In this document: positions 53,785 to 62,252 of the stretch, piece after piece
How the letters are laid out: each line of letters starts with the position of its first letter
Numbering within the stretch: the first letter of the stretch is position 1
Assembly: GCA_902478545.1 (NCBI GenBank)
Contig: CABSLA010000004.1
Coordinates: 24,216-88,215, forward strand
DNA: 64,000 bases
Source: an uncultured Collinsella sp.
GTDB taxonomy: Bacteria > Actinomycetota > Coriobacteriia > Coriobacteriales > Coriobacteriaceae
Reading direction: 5' to 3'
Notes under the pieces: model-generated
Told to the model about the DNA's origin: nothing
Databases searched by the model: none
The model's input: the letters and a program-made list of their open reading frames with translations, nothing else
Translations under genes and position numbers: made by a program

Positions 53785-54703
53785 CACGCGCATCCACATC
53801 GACGAGGCGAGGCTCGGGCGTGTCCAAAAGCAGGATCGCATCGCCACGGGCGTGCTGACGGCGATCGTCGCCATCGTCATGCTCATCGTCATCTCCATGG
53901 TGGCCTATATCCTGTTCGAGGGCATCTCGACGCTGTTCCAGCCGGGCTTTCTCACAGAGCCGTCGCGCGCCAACGGAACGCAGGGCGGCGTGCTCTACCA
54001 GCTGTTCGACTCGTTCTACCTGCTGCTGATCACTCTGATCATCTCGGTGCCCATCAGCCTAGGCGGAGCGGTCTTCCTGGTTGAGTACGCGCCGAACGGC
54101 CCTATCCGCGACATCGCCTCTACCGCCATCGAGACGCTGTCCTCGCTGCCTTCCATCGTCGTCGGCATGTTCGGCTTTCTGGTGTTCTCGGTGCAGCTGG
54201 GCTGGAAGTACTCCATCATCTCCGGCGCCGTCGCGCTCACCATGTTCAACATCCCCATCCTGGTGCGCGTGATCCAGCAGGCGCTCGAGGACGTGCCGCA
54301 GACCCAGCGCGATGCGTGCCTGGCCATGGGCCTTACTCGTTGGGAAGCCACGCTGCACATCCTGATCCCCGAGGCCATGCCCGCCATCGTGACCGGCATC
54401 GTGCTTTCGGCCGGCCGCGTGTTTGGCGAGGCCGCGGCACTGCTCTTTACCTCGGGCATGAGTTCGCCGGTTCGCCTGAATTTCTTGAGCTTTAACCTGT
54501 CGAGCCCCACTTGCGCCTGGAACGTGTTCCGCCCCGGCGAGTCGCTCGCCGTGCACATCTACAAGATCTATGGCGAGGGCAGCCCCGAGGCCCAGCAGAT
54601 CGTTTGGGGCACCGCGGCGCTGCTGATGATCTGCGTGCTGCTGTTTAACGTAGTCGCCCGTATCGTGGGCAAACAACTGGCAAGGAAGATGACGGCCGAA
54701 TGA
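53777..54703 (+). CDS. pstA: PstA, phosphate ABC transporter permease
   Basis: Second permease of the importer. The 308-residue product has six membrane segments with the motif DACLAMGLTRWEATLHILIPEAMPAI (about 175-200) and SSLPSIVVGMFGFLVF. I use GTG 53777: it starts inside the end of pstC with AAGGGGGCGAAGG as ribosome site. A frame open from TTG 53753 would extend further into pstC. pstB overlaps its stop (ATGA at 54700-54703). Confidence 0.93.
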   Translation: MASTRIHIDEARLGRVQKQDRIATGVLTAIVAIVMLIVISMVAYILFEGISTLFQPGFLTEPSRANGTQGGVLYQLFDSFYLLLITLIISVPISLGGAVFLVEYAPNGPIRDIASTAIETLSSLPSIVVGMFGFLVFSVQLGWKYSIISGAVALTMFNIPILVRVIQQALEDVPQTQRDACLAMGLTRWEATLHILIPEAMPAIVTGIVLSAGRVFGEAAALLFTSGMSSPVRLNFLSFNLSSPTCAWNVFRPGESLAVHIYKIYGEGSPEAQQIVWGTAALLMICVLLFNVVARIVGKQLARKMTAE

Positions 54704-55572
54704 GCGAGATAAATGCAACGCCCGCAACTGAGGCGGCATCGTCCGAGACCCAGGACTTTTTGTCGAGCGTGGGGGAGAGCGAGAAGCGCGTGCGCGCGAG
54801 CGGCAAGGCCGTGAGCGACGAGGTCGTGCTCTCCACCAAGGACGTCAACGTGTACTATGGCGACCACCATGCACTGCACAATACGTCGCTCGACTTTCAC
54901 AAGGGCGAGATCACGGCGCTCATCGGGCCTTCGGGCTGCGGTAAGTCGACCTTCTTGCGTAGCCTCAACCTCATGAATCGCGAGATTCGCGGCTGCCGCG
55001 TGGAGGGCGAGATCAACTATCGCGGGCGCAACGTGAACACCAAGACCGAAAACACCTACGAGCTGCGCCGCTCCATTGGCATGGTGTTCCAGCAGCCCAA
55101 CCCGTTCCGCAAGTCCATTCGCGACAACATCACGTTTGCGCCTAAGCGCCACGGCATCACCGACCGCGACGAGCTCGACCGCATGGTCGAGGAAAGCCTG
55201 CGCGGCGCGGCGCTTTGGGACGAGGTCAAAGACAAGCTCGACAAGAGCGCCTACGCGCTTTCGGGCGGCCAGCAGCAGCGTCTGTGCATCGCGCGCACGC
55301 TGGCGCTCAACCCCGACGTGATCCTGTTTGACGAGCCCTGCTCGGCGCTCGACCCCATCTCGACGTTGGCGATCGAGGACCTTATGTCGTCGATCGTGGC
55401 CGAGCGCGCCATCGTCATCGTGACGCACAACATGGAGCAGGCGTCGCGCGTGTCCAACCGCACGGCGTTCTTCTACATGGGCGATATGGTCGAGTACGAC
55501 GAGACCGACGAGATTTTCCAACGGCCCAAGGATAAGCGGCTGAATGATTACCTCACCGGCATGTTCTCCTAG
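54700..55572 (+). CDS. pstB: PstB, phosphate ABC transporter ATPase
   Basis: PstB drives phosphate uptake by ATP hydrolysis. The 290-residue product has Walker A GPSGCGKST (about 75-83), Q-loop FQQPNPF, ABC signature LSGGQQQR, Walker B VILFDEPCSALDP and H-loop THNMEQA. It has an extra N-terminal stretch of about 40 residues (MSEINATPATEAASSETQ) not usual in the family. Overlap with pstA (ATGA) shows coupling. phoU is not next to it here. Confidence 0.95.
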   Translation: MSEINATPATEAASSETQDFLSSVGESEKRVRASGKAVSDEVVLSTKDVNVYYGDHHALHNTSLDFHKGEITALIGPSGCGKSTFLRSLNLMNREIRGCRVEGEINYRGRNVNTKTENTYELRRSIGMVFQQPNPFRKSIRDNITFAPKRHGITDRDELDRMVEESLRGAALWDEVKDKLDKSAYALSGGQQQRLCIARTLALNPDVILFDEPCSALDPISTLAIEDLMSSIVAERAIVIVTHNMEQASRVSNRTAFFYMGDMVEYDETDEIFQRPKDKRLNDYLTGMFS

Positions 55573-55628
55573 TCCGGGACATGCTTGAGGCCCGCGGCGG
55601 CCACGGTCGCCACGGGACTGATTGGAGA

Positions 55629-55665
55629 GGCGGGTCATCTCTTTCGGGAGATGGCCCGCCTTTTT
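55629..55665 (+). terminator. Terminator of the pst operon
   Basis: A 13-bp stem GGCGGGTCATCTC / GAGATGGCCCGCC (55629-55641, 55648-55660, one wobble) with loop TTTCGG is followed by TTTTT. Confidence 0.9.
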
Positions 55666-55735
55666 GTGTCGCGTGCAGCCCGCCTTTTCGCTGCTATCAT
55701 GGACAACGTTGAATTTCTACGAAGGAGCAGGGCAT

Positions 55736-57595
55736 ATGGCGATTCTTTTGGGATGCGATTCCGTCAGCCTAGAGTTTCCCACCAAGCATATTTTCGATAG
55801 CGTAACGCTCGGCGTGGGCGAGGGCGACCGCATTGGCATCGTCGGCAAAAACGGCGACGGCAAGTCGACGCTGCTTAGCGTGCTCGCTGGCACGCTGGAG
55901 CCCGACGACGGACGCGTGACGCACCGCCGCGGCACGACGATCGGTCTGCTCGGCCAAAAGGACAACCTGGTCGATACTGATACCGTGCATCATGCCGTTG
56001 TGGGCGACGCCCCCGAGTACGAGTGGGCGTCGAGCCCCCGCACGCGCCAGATCCTCGCCGGCCTCATCAGCGATGTGCCCTGGGAGGGCACGGTGGGCGA
56101 GCTTTCGGGCGGTCAGCGCCGTCGCGTGGACCTCGCGCGCTTGCTGATCGGCGATTACGACGTGCTCATGCTCGACGAGCCCACCAACCACCTGGATATG
56201 CGCACCATCAACTGGCTCGCGCGTCACTTAAAGGCCCGCTGGCAGCGCGGCCAGGGTGCCATGCTCGTGGTCACGCACGACCGCTGGTTCTTGGACGAGG
56301 TCTGCACCAGCATGTGGGAGGTCCACGACGGCCAGGTCGATCCCTTCGAGGGCGGCTATTCGGCATACATCCTGCAGCGCGTGGAGCGCGACCGTATGGC
56401 CGCCGTCACCGAGGAGCGCCGCCGCAACATGGCGCGCAAGGAGCTCGCATGGCTGAGCCGCGGCGCCCAGGCCCGTTCCACCAAGCCTAAGTTTCGCGTG
56501 GAGGCCGCCCGCGAGCTGATTGCCGACGTGCCGCCCGTGCGCGACGAGCTGGAGCTCAAGCGTCTGGCCGTGAGCCGCTTGGGCAAGCAGGTTATCGACG
56601 TGATTGACGTGGACGCCGGCTATGCGGACACCGACGGCGCGCCAAAGCAGGTGCTCTCCGACGTGACCTGGCTCATTGGTGCGGGCGACCGCTATGGCCT
56701 TTTGGGCGAGAACGGCGCCGGTAAGTCGACGCTGCTCGACGTGATCCAGGGCAAGATTGAACCCACGCGCGGCCGCGTGAAGATTGGCCAGACAGTGCGC
56801 TTTGGCGTGCTGTCGCAGCAGCTCGAGGAGCTCAAGCCCTACATGGGCGACACGATCCGCGAGGTGCTCGGCAACTATAAGAAGTACTACGTCATCGACG
56901 GCAAGGAGACTTCGCCCGAGAAGCTCTGCGAGTGTCTGGGCTTTACGACGCAGCAGCTCTGGAGCCGCATCGGCGATCTTTCGGGCGGCCAGCGCCGTCG
57001 CCTGTCGCTGTTGCTGACGATCCTGGACGAGCCCAACGTGCTCATCCTGGACGAGCCGGGCAACGACCTGGATACCGACATGCTCGCGATTGTCGAGGAC
57101 CTGCTGGACGGCTGGCCCGGCACGCTGATCCTGGTGACGCACGACCGCTTTTTGATGGAGCGCGTGACCGACCAGCAGTGGGCGCTGCTCGACGGCCACC
57201 TGACGCATATGCCCGGTGGCGTGGACCAGTACCTGCGCCTGTGCAACGCTACCGCCGAGGGCGAGCCCGTGGGCGCGCCGAGCGCCAAGACCGGCACGTT
57301 TGACACCGGTGCCGCGGCAGCTGCGGCCGAAAAGCCCAAGTCGAGCGGTCAGCCCAACGGCCTGTCCAACGCCGAGCGCCAGAAGCTCCGCCGCGAGGTG
57401 AGCTCGCTCGAGCGCAAGATTGAAACGCAGCGCGCCCGCGTGGAGGAGGCCGAGGCCGCGATGGCCCAAGTCGATCCCACCAACTACACGGCGCTCGGCG
57501 AGCAGCAGGCAAAGATCGACGAGGCTCACGCTGCCATGGACGAGCTAGAGATGGCGTGGCTCGAGGCAAGCGAAAAGCTCGAGGGCGAGGAGTAG
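55736..57595 (+). CDS. ABC-F family ATPase (Uup-like)
   Basis: ABC-F proteins are soluble twin-ATPase factors that act on ribosomes. The 619-residue product has two ATPase cassettes: Walker A GKNGDGKST (about 38-46) with LSGGQRRR and Walker B LMLDEPTNHLDM, and a second Walker A GENGAGKST (about 324-332) with LSGGQRRR and VLILDEPGNDLD. The C-terminal 80 residues form a basic coiled coil, as in Uup. ATG 55736 has GAAGGAG (55721-55727) upstream. It may act in translation or resistance; nothing distinguishes these here. Confidence 0.9.
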   Translation: MAILLGCDSVSLEFPTKHIFDSVTLGVGEGDRIGIVGKNGDGKSTLLSVLAGTLEPDDGRVTHRRGTTIGLLGQKDNLVDTDTVHHAVVGDAPEYEWASSPRTRQILAGLISDVPWEGTVGELSGGQRRRVDLARLLIGDYDVLMLDEPTNHLDMRTINWLARHLKARWQRGQGAMLVVTHDRWFLDEVCTSMWEVHDGQVDPFEGGYSAYILQRVERDRMAAVTEERRRNMARKELAWLSRGAQARSTKPKFRVEAARELIADVPPVRDELELKRLAVSRLGKQVIDVIDVDAGYADTDGAPKQVLSDVTWLIGAGDRYGLLGENGAGKSTLLDVIQGKIEPTRGRVKIGQTVRFGVLSQQLEELKPYMGDTIREVLGNYKKYYVIDGKETSPEKLCECLGFTTQQLWSRIGDLSGGQRRRLSLLLTILDEPNVLILDEPGNDLDTDMLAIVEDLLDGWPGTLILVTHDRFLMERVTDQQWALLDGHLTHMPGGVDQYLRLCNATAEGEPVGAPSAKTGTFDTGAAAAAAEKPKSSGQPNGLSNAERQKLRREVSSLERKIETQRARVEEAEAAMAQVDPTNYTALGEQQAKIDEAHAAMDELEMAWLEASEKLEGEE

Positions 57596-57601
57596 GCGAG
57601 A

Positions 57602-58372
57602 ATGATCAAAGCCGCGTTTTTCGATATCGACGGCACGCTGCTGAGCTTTAAGACCCACCGGATTCCGGCGTCGGCGCAGCAGGTGCTCGACAGCTTTCAT
57701 GAGCAGGGGATTGCGTGCGTGATCGCCACGGGCCGTCCGACCTACCAGATGCCGGACTGGCTGTTCGACCTGGGCTGGGATGCGTACATTACGCTTTCGG
57801 GCCAGCACTGCTTTGATGCCGAGGGGGTTTACCGCAGCTGCCCGATCGATTCGGACGACGTCGCGGTGATCGTGGACCAGGTGGCCGAGGGGCGCTACGA
57901 CTCGCTGTGCATGCAGGGCGAGAACTCGTTTGTGAACCGCCTGTCCGAGCGCGTGGTGACGGCCGGCAACAATGCGGGGATCGTCTACCACGAGGAGCCG
58001 TTTGAGCATGCCTTCGATGCGCCGGTTTACCAGTTCTGTGCCTTCGTGGATCCTGCCGACGAGCATATAGTGACCGACGCCGTGTCGCATTCGCTCACCA
58101 CGCGCTGGTGCGATCTGTTCTGCGACATTATTCCCGCTAACGGCGGCAAGGACCTGGGCGTGGCGGCGACGCTGAAGCGCCTGGGCATCGACGCGAGCGA
58201 GGCGATTGCCTTTGGCGACGGCGAGAACGACCTATCGATGTTTTCCGCCGTGGGCACGAGCGTGGCCATGGGCAACGCGCAGGAGACCGTGAAGGCCGCG
58301 GCGACCTACGTGACGACCGCCGTGGACGACGATGGGATCTACAACGCCGCAAAGCACTTTGGACTGATGTAA
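57602..58372 (+). CDS. Cof-type HAD hydrolase
   Basis: The 256-residue product is a HAD phosphatase of the Cof/YidA type (subfamily IIB): nucleophile FFDIDGTLLSF (about 7-17), motif II IATGRPTYQM, the Lys segment GGKDLGVAA, and motif IV AFGDGENDLSMF. It lies six bases after the ABC-F stop with GGCGAGA as a weak site, so it belongs to the same transcript. The substrate is unknown, most often sugar phosphates or FMN-like compounds in the family. Confidence 0.88.
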   Translation: MIKAAFFDIDGTLLSFKTHRIPASAQQVLDSFHEQGIACVIATGRPTYQMPDWLFDLGWDAYITLSGQHCFDAEGVYRSCPIDSDDVAVIVDQVAEGRYDSLCMQGENSFVNRLSERVVTAGNNAGIVYHEEPFEHAFDAPVYQFCAFVDPADEHIVTDAVSHSLTTRWCDLFCDIIPANGGKDLGVAATLKRLGIDASEAIAFGDGENDLSMFSAVGTSVAMGNAQETVKAAATYVTTAVDDDGIYNAAKHFGLM

Positions 58373-58395
58373 CTGCGGGCCGGCACCCGGCACCT

Positions 58396-58432
58396 GGGGA
58401 CACTCCTTGCGGGGTGTATCCCCGTTTTGTTT
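58396..58432 (+). terminator. Probable terminator after the Cof-type gene
   Basis: GGGGACACTCC pairs with GGGGTGTATCCCC (58396-58406, 58411-58423) with small bulges, then GTTTTGTTTT. The sequence CCGGCACCTGGGGACA resembles the unit at 38470-38480, so it may be built from an intergenic repeat. Confidence 0.6.
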
Positions 58433-58492
58433 TCGTCCCGTGCGTTTTGTGAAACACGGTTAACTTTTAAACAAAGTAGTAAGACATGGGCA

Positions 58493-58523
58493 ACTTTTGC
58501 GGTAAAGTAAATCAAGCAAAAGT
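58493..58523. promoter_or_regulatory. Possible operator of the DtxR-like gene
   Basis: ACTTTTGC (58493-58500) and GCAAAAGT (58516-58523) are perfect inverses 15 bases apart in the short region before ATG 58563. A/T-rich inverted half-sites of this type suit DtxR/MntR binding, but this is a guess by position. Confidence 0.4.
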
Positions 58524-58562
58524 ATCCAAAGACTAACTAGAAGCCATCGCGAAAGGCGGCCC

Positions 58563-58940
58563 ATGGCCCTGCGTGAATCTGGAGAAGACTATCTCGAATC
58601 GATCTACGTTCTGTCGCAACGTCAGGGCATCGTGCGCTCGATTGATGTTGCAGAGTACCTTGGCGTAACTAAGGCAAGCGTTTCAAAAGCTATGGCGACG
58701 TTGGAGAACAACGGCTACGTCGAAATGGGCAAGCGAGATGTTCATCTGACGGAGCGTGGTCTGGAGGTCGCTCGTCAAATGTGGGAGCGTCACTGCTTTT
58801 TCGTGGGGCTGCTGGAGGATGCGGGTGTTTCGGCTGAGGTCGCGTCGCAAGAGGGCTGCCACATGGAGCACTGCCTAAGCGAGGAGAGCTTTGAGAAGCT
58901 GAAATCGATGCTGGGGCGGGACGGCGACCGGGATCAGTAA
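58563..58940 (+). CDS. DtxR/MntR-like metal-dependent repressor
   Basis: The 125-residue product has the N-terminal winged helix (SGEDYLESIYVLSQRQG, VTKASVSKAMATLENNGYVE) and a dimer helix with a metal-site pattern GCHMEHCLSEES, equal to the family H-x-x-E-H region. The C-terminal SH3 domain of long DtxR proteins is absent, as in MntR. It probably senses Mn or Fe. ATG 58563 follows GAAAGG. The metal-efflux genes lie beyond, facing it. Confidence 0.88.
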   Translation: MALRESGEDYLESIYVLSQRQGIVRSIDVAEYLGVTKASVSKAMATLENNGYVEMGKRDVHLTERGLEVARQMWERHCFFVGLLEDAGVSAEVASQEGCHMEHCLSEESFEKLKSMLGRDGDRDQ

Positions 58941-59018
58941 CCCCACCAACCAAGTCCAACTCAGACAAGGAACCCCGCCAGCAAGCGATGCCCAAGAACC
59001 ACCAGCAACGTCACCGTA

Positions 59019-59147
59019 GGCCGGGACTGGGCTTGGTTTTGAAAACATTCCGCAGGCCAGAATCGCCCCCGTTCGTAGCTCCGAAGGAGCAGAACGGGGG
59101 CGATTCATTGGTCGAGGACGTTTTCAAAACCAAGCCCGGTCCCGGCC
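59019..59147. repeat. 129-base fold-back between convergent genes
   Basis: 28-bp arms (59019-59046 and 59120-59147; GGCCGGGACTGGGCTTGG... with one mismatch) flank an inner 14-bp stem AATCGCCCCCGTTC / GAACGGGGGCGATT (59071-59084, 59092-59105 approximately). It likely ends transcription of both convergent genes. Confidence 0.85.
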
Positions 59148-59163
59148 GGAGGGACCACAGGCG

Positions 59164-61116
59164 CTACAGGTTCTTGACACCCATCGCGCGCATGGCGTTC
59201 AGGATGGCGATGATCGCCACGCCTACGTCGCCGAACACGGCAAGCCACATGTTGGCGATGCCCAGCGCTGCCAGCACAAGGATCAGCAGCTTAACGCCCA
59301 GCGCAAAGATGATGTTCTGCCAGACGATCGTCATGGTCTTGCGTGCCACGCGGATCGCGCGGGAAATGTTGGACGGCTTGTCGTCCATGAGCACGACATC
59401 GGCGGCCTCGATCGCAGCGTCAGAACCCATAGCGCCCATGGCAATGCCCACATCGGCGCGCGTAAGCACGGGCGCATCGTTGATGCCGTCGCCCACAAAG
59501 GCGAGCTTGCCCTTGCCACTCTCGGTTGCAAGCAGCGCCTCGACGCGCTCGACCTTATCGCCCGGCAGCAGCTGCGCGTGGAACTCGTCGAGACTGAGTT
59601 GCTTGGCCACAGACGCCGCAACCTCCTCGCGGTCGCCCGTGAGCATGACGGTTCGGTTGATACCGGCGGCATGCAGGTCGCGAATCGTTTGCTCCGCATC
59701 GGCCTTAACGGTGTCTGCAATCACGATGTGGCCGGCGTACACGCCGTCAACGAGCACGTGGAGGATCGTGCCGACAACCTCGCAGTCCGGTGCTTCAACG
59801 CCGGCCGTGGCGAGCATCTTGGCGTTGCCAACGACGACGTGCTTGCCGTCGATGGTTGCCGTCACGCCGTGGCCCGCGTCGTTGGCGGAGTCTCTCACGC
59901 GCTTGGGGTCGACCTCGCCCTGGTAGGCGTCGCGCACGGACTGCGCGATGGGGTGATCGGAGAACGATTCAGCAAGGGCTGCGACTTCAAGCAACGATTG
60001 TTCGGTATGGCCAGCCTCGGGGTGCACCGCGACGACTGAGAACGTGCCGTTGGTGAGGGTGCCCGTTTTGTCGAAGACGACGGTGTCCACGTCGGCGAGC
60101 GTCTCGAGGTAGTTGGAGCCCTTGATGAGAACGCCCAGCTTGGACGCGCCGCCGATGCCGCCAAAGAAACTCAACGGTACGCTGATCACGAGGGCGCACG
60201 GGCAGCTGACGACCAGGAAGGTCAGGCCGCGCAGGATCCAATCGGACCAAGCGCCAGTCACCAGGCCGCCGCCAAGCGCGAGCACCGCGGCAGCGCCAGT
60301 GACGGCGGGCGTGTAGACGCGGGCGAAGCGCGTGATGAAGTTCTCGGTGCGCGCCTTCTTTTCGCTGGCATTCTCTACGAGTTCCAGGACGCGCGCGACG
60401 GTGGATTCGCCAAACGGCTTGGTGGTGCGCACGTGGATGAGGCCCGTCATGTTGATGCAGCCGCTGATGATATCGTCGCCGGACTTGGCGGGGCGGGGGA
60501 CTGACTCGCCCGTGAGTGCGGCGGTGTCGAGCTGCGTCTCGCCCTCGACGATGATGCCGTCGATAGGCACGCGCTCGCCGGGCTTGACCACGATCACGGT
60601 GCCGACGGCGATGTCATCGGGGAAGACCTGCTCGAGCGTGCCGTCGGGCTGCTCGACGTTAGCATAGTCGGGCGCGATGTCCATCATGGCACTGATCGAC
60701 TTGCGGCTCTTGCCCACGGCGTATGCCTGGAACAACTCGCCGACCTGGTAGAACAGCATGACAGCGGCGCCTTCGGCCATGTGCGGGTCGGTGTCGGGGA
60801 AGAGCACCATGGCAAACGCGCCGATGGTCGCGACGGCCATGAGGAAGCTCTCGTCGAAGGCCTTGCCGCGGCGGATGTTATTGAATGCCTTTTGCAGTAC
60901 GTCGTAGCCGGCAATCAAAAACGGCACGAGGAACAGCGCGAAGCTGGCGTAGATGTTGCCGGGCTCCCCAAATGCGATAGTGAGGGTGCCGAGCTCGTCG
61001 AGGGCATAAACAACGGCAAAAATGCCCAGTGCTACCAGGATGCGGTTGCGCTTGTGCTCAAGGGACTCTTTCTTCTTGCGCTTCTTCTTTTTCTTTTTGG
61101 GATCGGCGGCTGCCAT
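59164..61116 (-). CDS. Heavy-metal P-type ATPase, Zn/Cd-type
   Basis: P1B ATPases pump soft metals out of the cell. The 650-residue product has the membrane CPC motif in VSCPCALV, DKTGTLTNG (phosphorylated Asp), the P1B SDHPIAQ His-Pro motif, TGES and GDGINDAPVL. The six or more membrane helices and the KxxxxGVAI-like C-terminal helices fit ZntA/CadA. It has a very Lys-rich N-terminus (KKKKKKRKKK) instead of an HMA domain, and a separate HMA protein is encoded next. GGGAGG precedes ATG 61116. Its upstream operator matches that of arsR. Confidence 0.92.
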   Translation of the reverse strand: MAAADPKKKKKKRKKKESLEHKRNRILVALGIFAVVYALDELGTLTIAFGEPGNIYASFALFLVPFLIAGYDVLQKAFNNIRRGKAFDESFLMAVATIGAFAMVLFPDTDPHMAEGAAVMLFYQVGELFQAYAVGKSRKSISAMMDIAPDYANVEQPDGTLEQVFPDDIAVGTVIVVKPGERVPIDGIIVEGETQLDTAALTGESVPRPAKSGDDIISGCINMTGLIHVRTTKPFGESTVARVLELVENASEKKARTENFITRFARVYTPAVTGAAAVLALGGGLVTGAWSDWILRGLTFLVVSCPCALVISVPLSFFGGIGGASKLGVLIKGSNYLETLADVDTVVFDKTGTLTNGTFSVVAVHPEAGHTEQSLLEVAALAESFSDHPIAQSVRDAYQGEVDPKRVRDSANDAGHGVTATIDGKHVVVGNAKMLATAGVEAPDCEVVGTILHVLVDGVYAGHIVIADTVKADAEQTIRDLHAAGINRTVMLTGDREEVAASVAKQLSLDEFHAQLLPGDKVERVEALLATESGKGKLAFVGDGINDAPVLTRADVGIAMGAMGSDAAIEAADVVLMDDKPSNISRAIRVARKTMTIVWQNIIFALGVKLLILVLAALGIANMWLAVFGDVGVAIIAILNAMRAMGVKNL

Positions 61117-61137
61117 GATTCAAACCTCCCATTTGAG

Positions 61138-61161
61138 TGTATGAACACTTGCTCATATAAT
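61138..61161. promoter_or_regulatory. SmtB/ArsR-type operator before the metal ATPase gene
   Basis: TATGAACA, three variable bases, then GCTCATATAATTT; the same 24-base site, differing at its three central bases, occurs twice in inverted orientation before arsR (61877-61904 and 61908-61933). The half-sites TGAACA / TGAGC are typical of the family. Confidence 0.8.
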
Positions 61162-61215
61162 TTCGCGAGCAAAGGCCGCGGCAAGCGCGGCCTTGCAGGT
61201 CAACGTATGCGCGGG

Positions 61216-61434
61216 TTAGAGAATGATTTCGCAGTCTGGCTCGGCGTCGGCGGTGAATTCAACGACGCGGTCCAGGACCTCGTCGTACTTGGCGTCGTCG
61301 GCTTCGAGCGTCAGCTTCTGGGTCATAAAGTTGACCGAAACGGACTTGACGCCCTCGAGCTTGGCAAGTTCGTCCTGAAGCTCGCGCGCGCAGTTGGCGC
61401 AATCGATCTCGTCGAGCTTAAACTGCTTTTTCAT
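61216..61434 (-). CDS. HMA-domain metal-binding protein
   Basis: The 72-residue product is a single heavy-metal-associated domain with the metal-binding Cys pair in DCANCARELQ (about 11-20) and a beta-alpha-beta pattern (VKSVSVNFMTQKLTLEAD). It may be a separate metal domain for the ATPase, which lacks its own. GGAAAGGAACCC precedes the ATG. It lies 55 bases after arsR and 99 before the ATPase start, all in one direction. Confidence 0.88.
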   Translation of the reverse strand: MKKQFKLDEIDCANCARELQDELAKLEGVKSVSVNFMTQKLTLEADDAKYDEVLDRVVEFTADAEPDCEIIL

Positions 61435-61497
61435 GGTGGGTTCCTTTCCCTATGTTAGCGGTCTGGGTGCCGGCCGCGCTGATACCGTGGGTGATTG

Positions 61498-61863
61498 CTA
61501 TTCGCAGATATGGCTCATGCCCTGGTTGAGCATGGTGTAGACGTGATCGTCGGCGAGCGAGTAGAGAATGTTGCGGCCGTCGCGGCGGAACTTGACCAGG
61601 TGCGACTGCTTGAGCGTGCGCAGCTGGTGCGACACCGCAGACTGCGAGGTTGCGGTCGCCTCGGCGATGTCGGCCACGCAGAGCTCGCGGCCCATGAGGG
61701 CATAGAGAATCTTGATGCGCGTGGTGTCGCTGAAGACCTTGAACAGGTCGGCAAGGTCGTAGAGAAGCTCCTCGTCGGGAAGGTCCTCGGGCGAGCAGGT
61801 GGTGGGGATCACGGGCTCGGTGGCCTCGATGTCGGGTTTCGTTTCATCAACGCGGATGCTCAT
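61498..61863 (-). CDS. ArsR/SmtB-family metal-responsive repressor
   Basis: The 121-residue product is an SmtB/CadC-type repressor: ELCVADIAEATATSQSAVSHQLRTLKQSHLVKFRRDG (about 62-98) holds the winged helix, Cys in the N-terminal PTTCSPEDLP and in ELCVADI are candidate soft-metal ligands, and the C-terminal DDHVYTMLNQGMSHICE has the His/Glu cluster of an alpha-5 site. Metal binding would free the operators at 61138, 61877 and 61910 and switch on the efflux genes. AAAGGA precedes ATG 61863. Confidence 0.9.
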   Translation of the reverse strand: MSIRVDETKPDIEATEPVIPTTCSPEDLPDEELLYDLADLFKVFSDTTRIKILYALMGRELCVADIAEATATSQSAVSHQLRTLKQSHLVKFRRDGRNILYSLADDHVYTMLNQGMSHICE

Positions 61864-61876
61864 TGCAATATCCTTT

Positions 61877-61933
61877 CATATGAACATGCGCTCATATAAT
61901 TTACTTTCGATTATATGAGCGCATGTTCATATG
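61877..61933. promoter_or_regulatory. Double operator: 24-bp inverted repeat before arsR
   Basis: Two perfectly inverted arms CATATGAACATGCGCTCATA-TAAT (61877-61900) and its complement (61910-61933) are separated by nine bases. Each arm alone matches the operator before the ATPase gene, so it provides two sites and possibly divergent promoters (ATTATAT as -10 in both directions). No gene with good features reads away from it on the plus strand. Confidence 0.85.
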
Positions 61934-62011
61934 TCAATACAATTTGCGATAATTTCGATGACTGCTTGCCGCCTCGGCGATTTTCTGCGGGTTGGGAGAC
62001 ATCGACGCAAT

Positions 62012-62043
62012 GCTCGCCAACATATTTCGAGATGTTCGGCCAG
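62012..62043 (-). repeat. Degenerate repeat encoding SPTYFEMFGQ
   Basis: Plus strand read as TGCTCGCCAACATATTTCGA etc.; similar units occur inverted at 62205-62234 and 63835-63866. Apart from it and 62205-62234, the interval 61934-62252 holds no credible gene; the short frame at 61915-62106 is noted as rejected. Confidence 0.45.
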
Positions 62044-62204
62044 CATGCTAAGAAAGCCACCTTGAGAAGCATTAGAACTGTTCATATTTGTACTTTATCG
62101 TGTTAAATACCGCGAGAATCAGTTCTTCCTCTACGGGAGTTCCTGCAGAATCAGTTTTATCTAAAGTTATATTGAGCATTGCTGCAGCCAATCTGGCACA
62201 TCGG

Positions 62205-62234
62205 TGGCCGAATAAGTCGAAAAATGTAGGTGGA
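62205..62234 (-). repeat. Degenerate repeat encoding PPTFFDLFGH
   Basis: TGGCCGAATAAGTCGAAAAA then TGTAGGTGGACA; same orientation as 63835-63866 and 18 bases after the stop of the nuclease gene. Confidence 0.5.
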
Positions 62235-62252
62235 CATCCGCAGAGATCGCCT

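Noticed and set aside
51796..53898. A 700-codon minus-strand frame opposite pstS-pstC
   Set aside because: Its Asp/Gly/His-rich composition is the mirror of the Pst coding sequence; no start signal.
61915..62106. A 63-codon plus-strand frame starting inside the arsR operator
   Set aside because: No ribosome site, poor composition, and its end overlaps a repeat unit; kept only as a note that the operator could fire in both directions.
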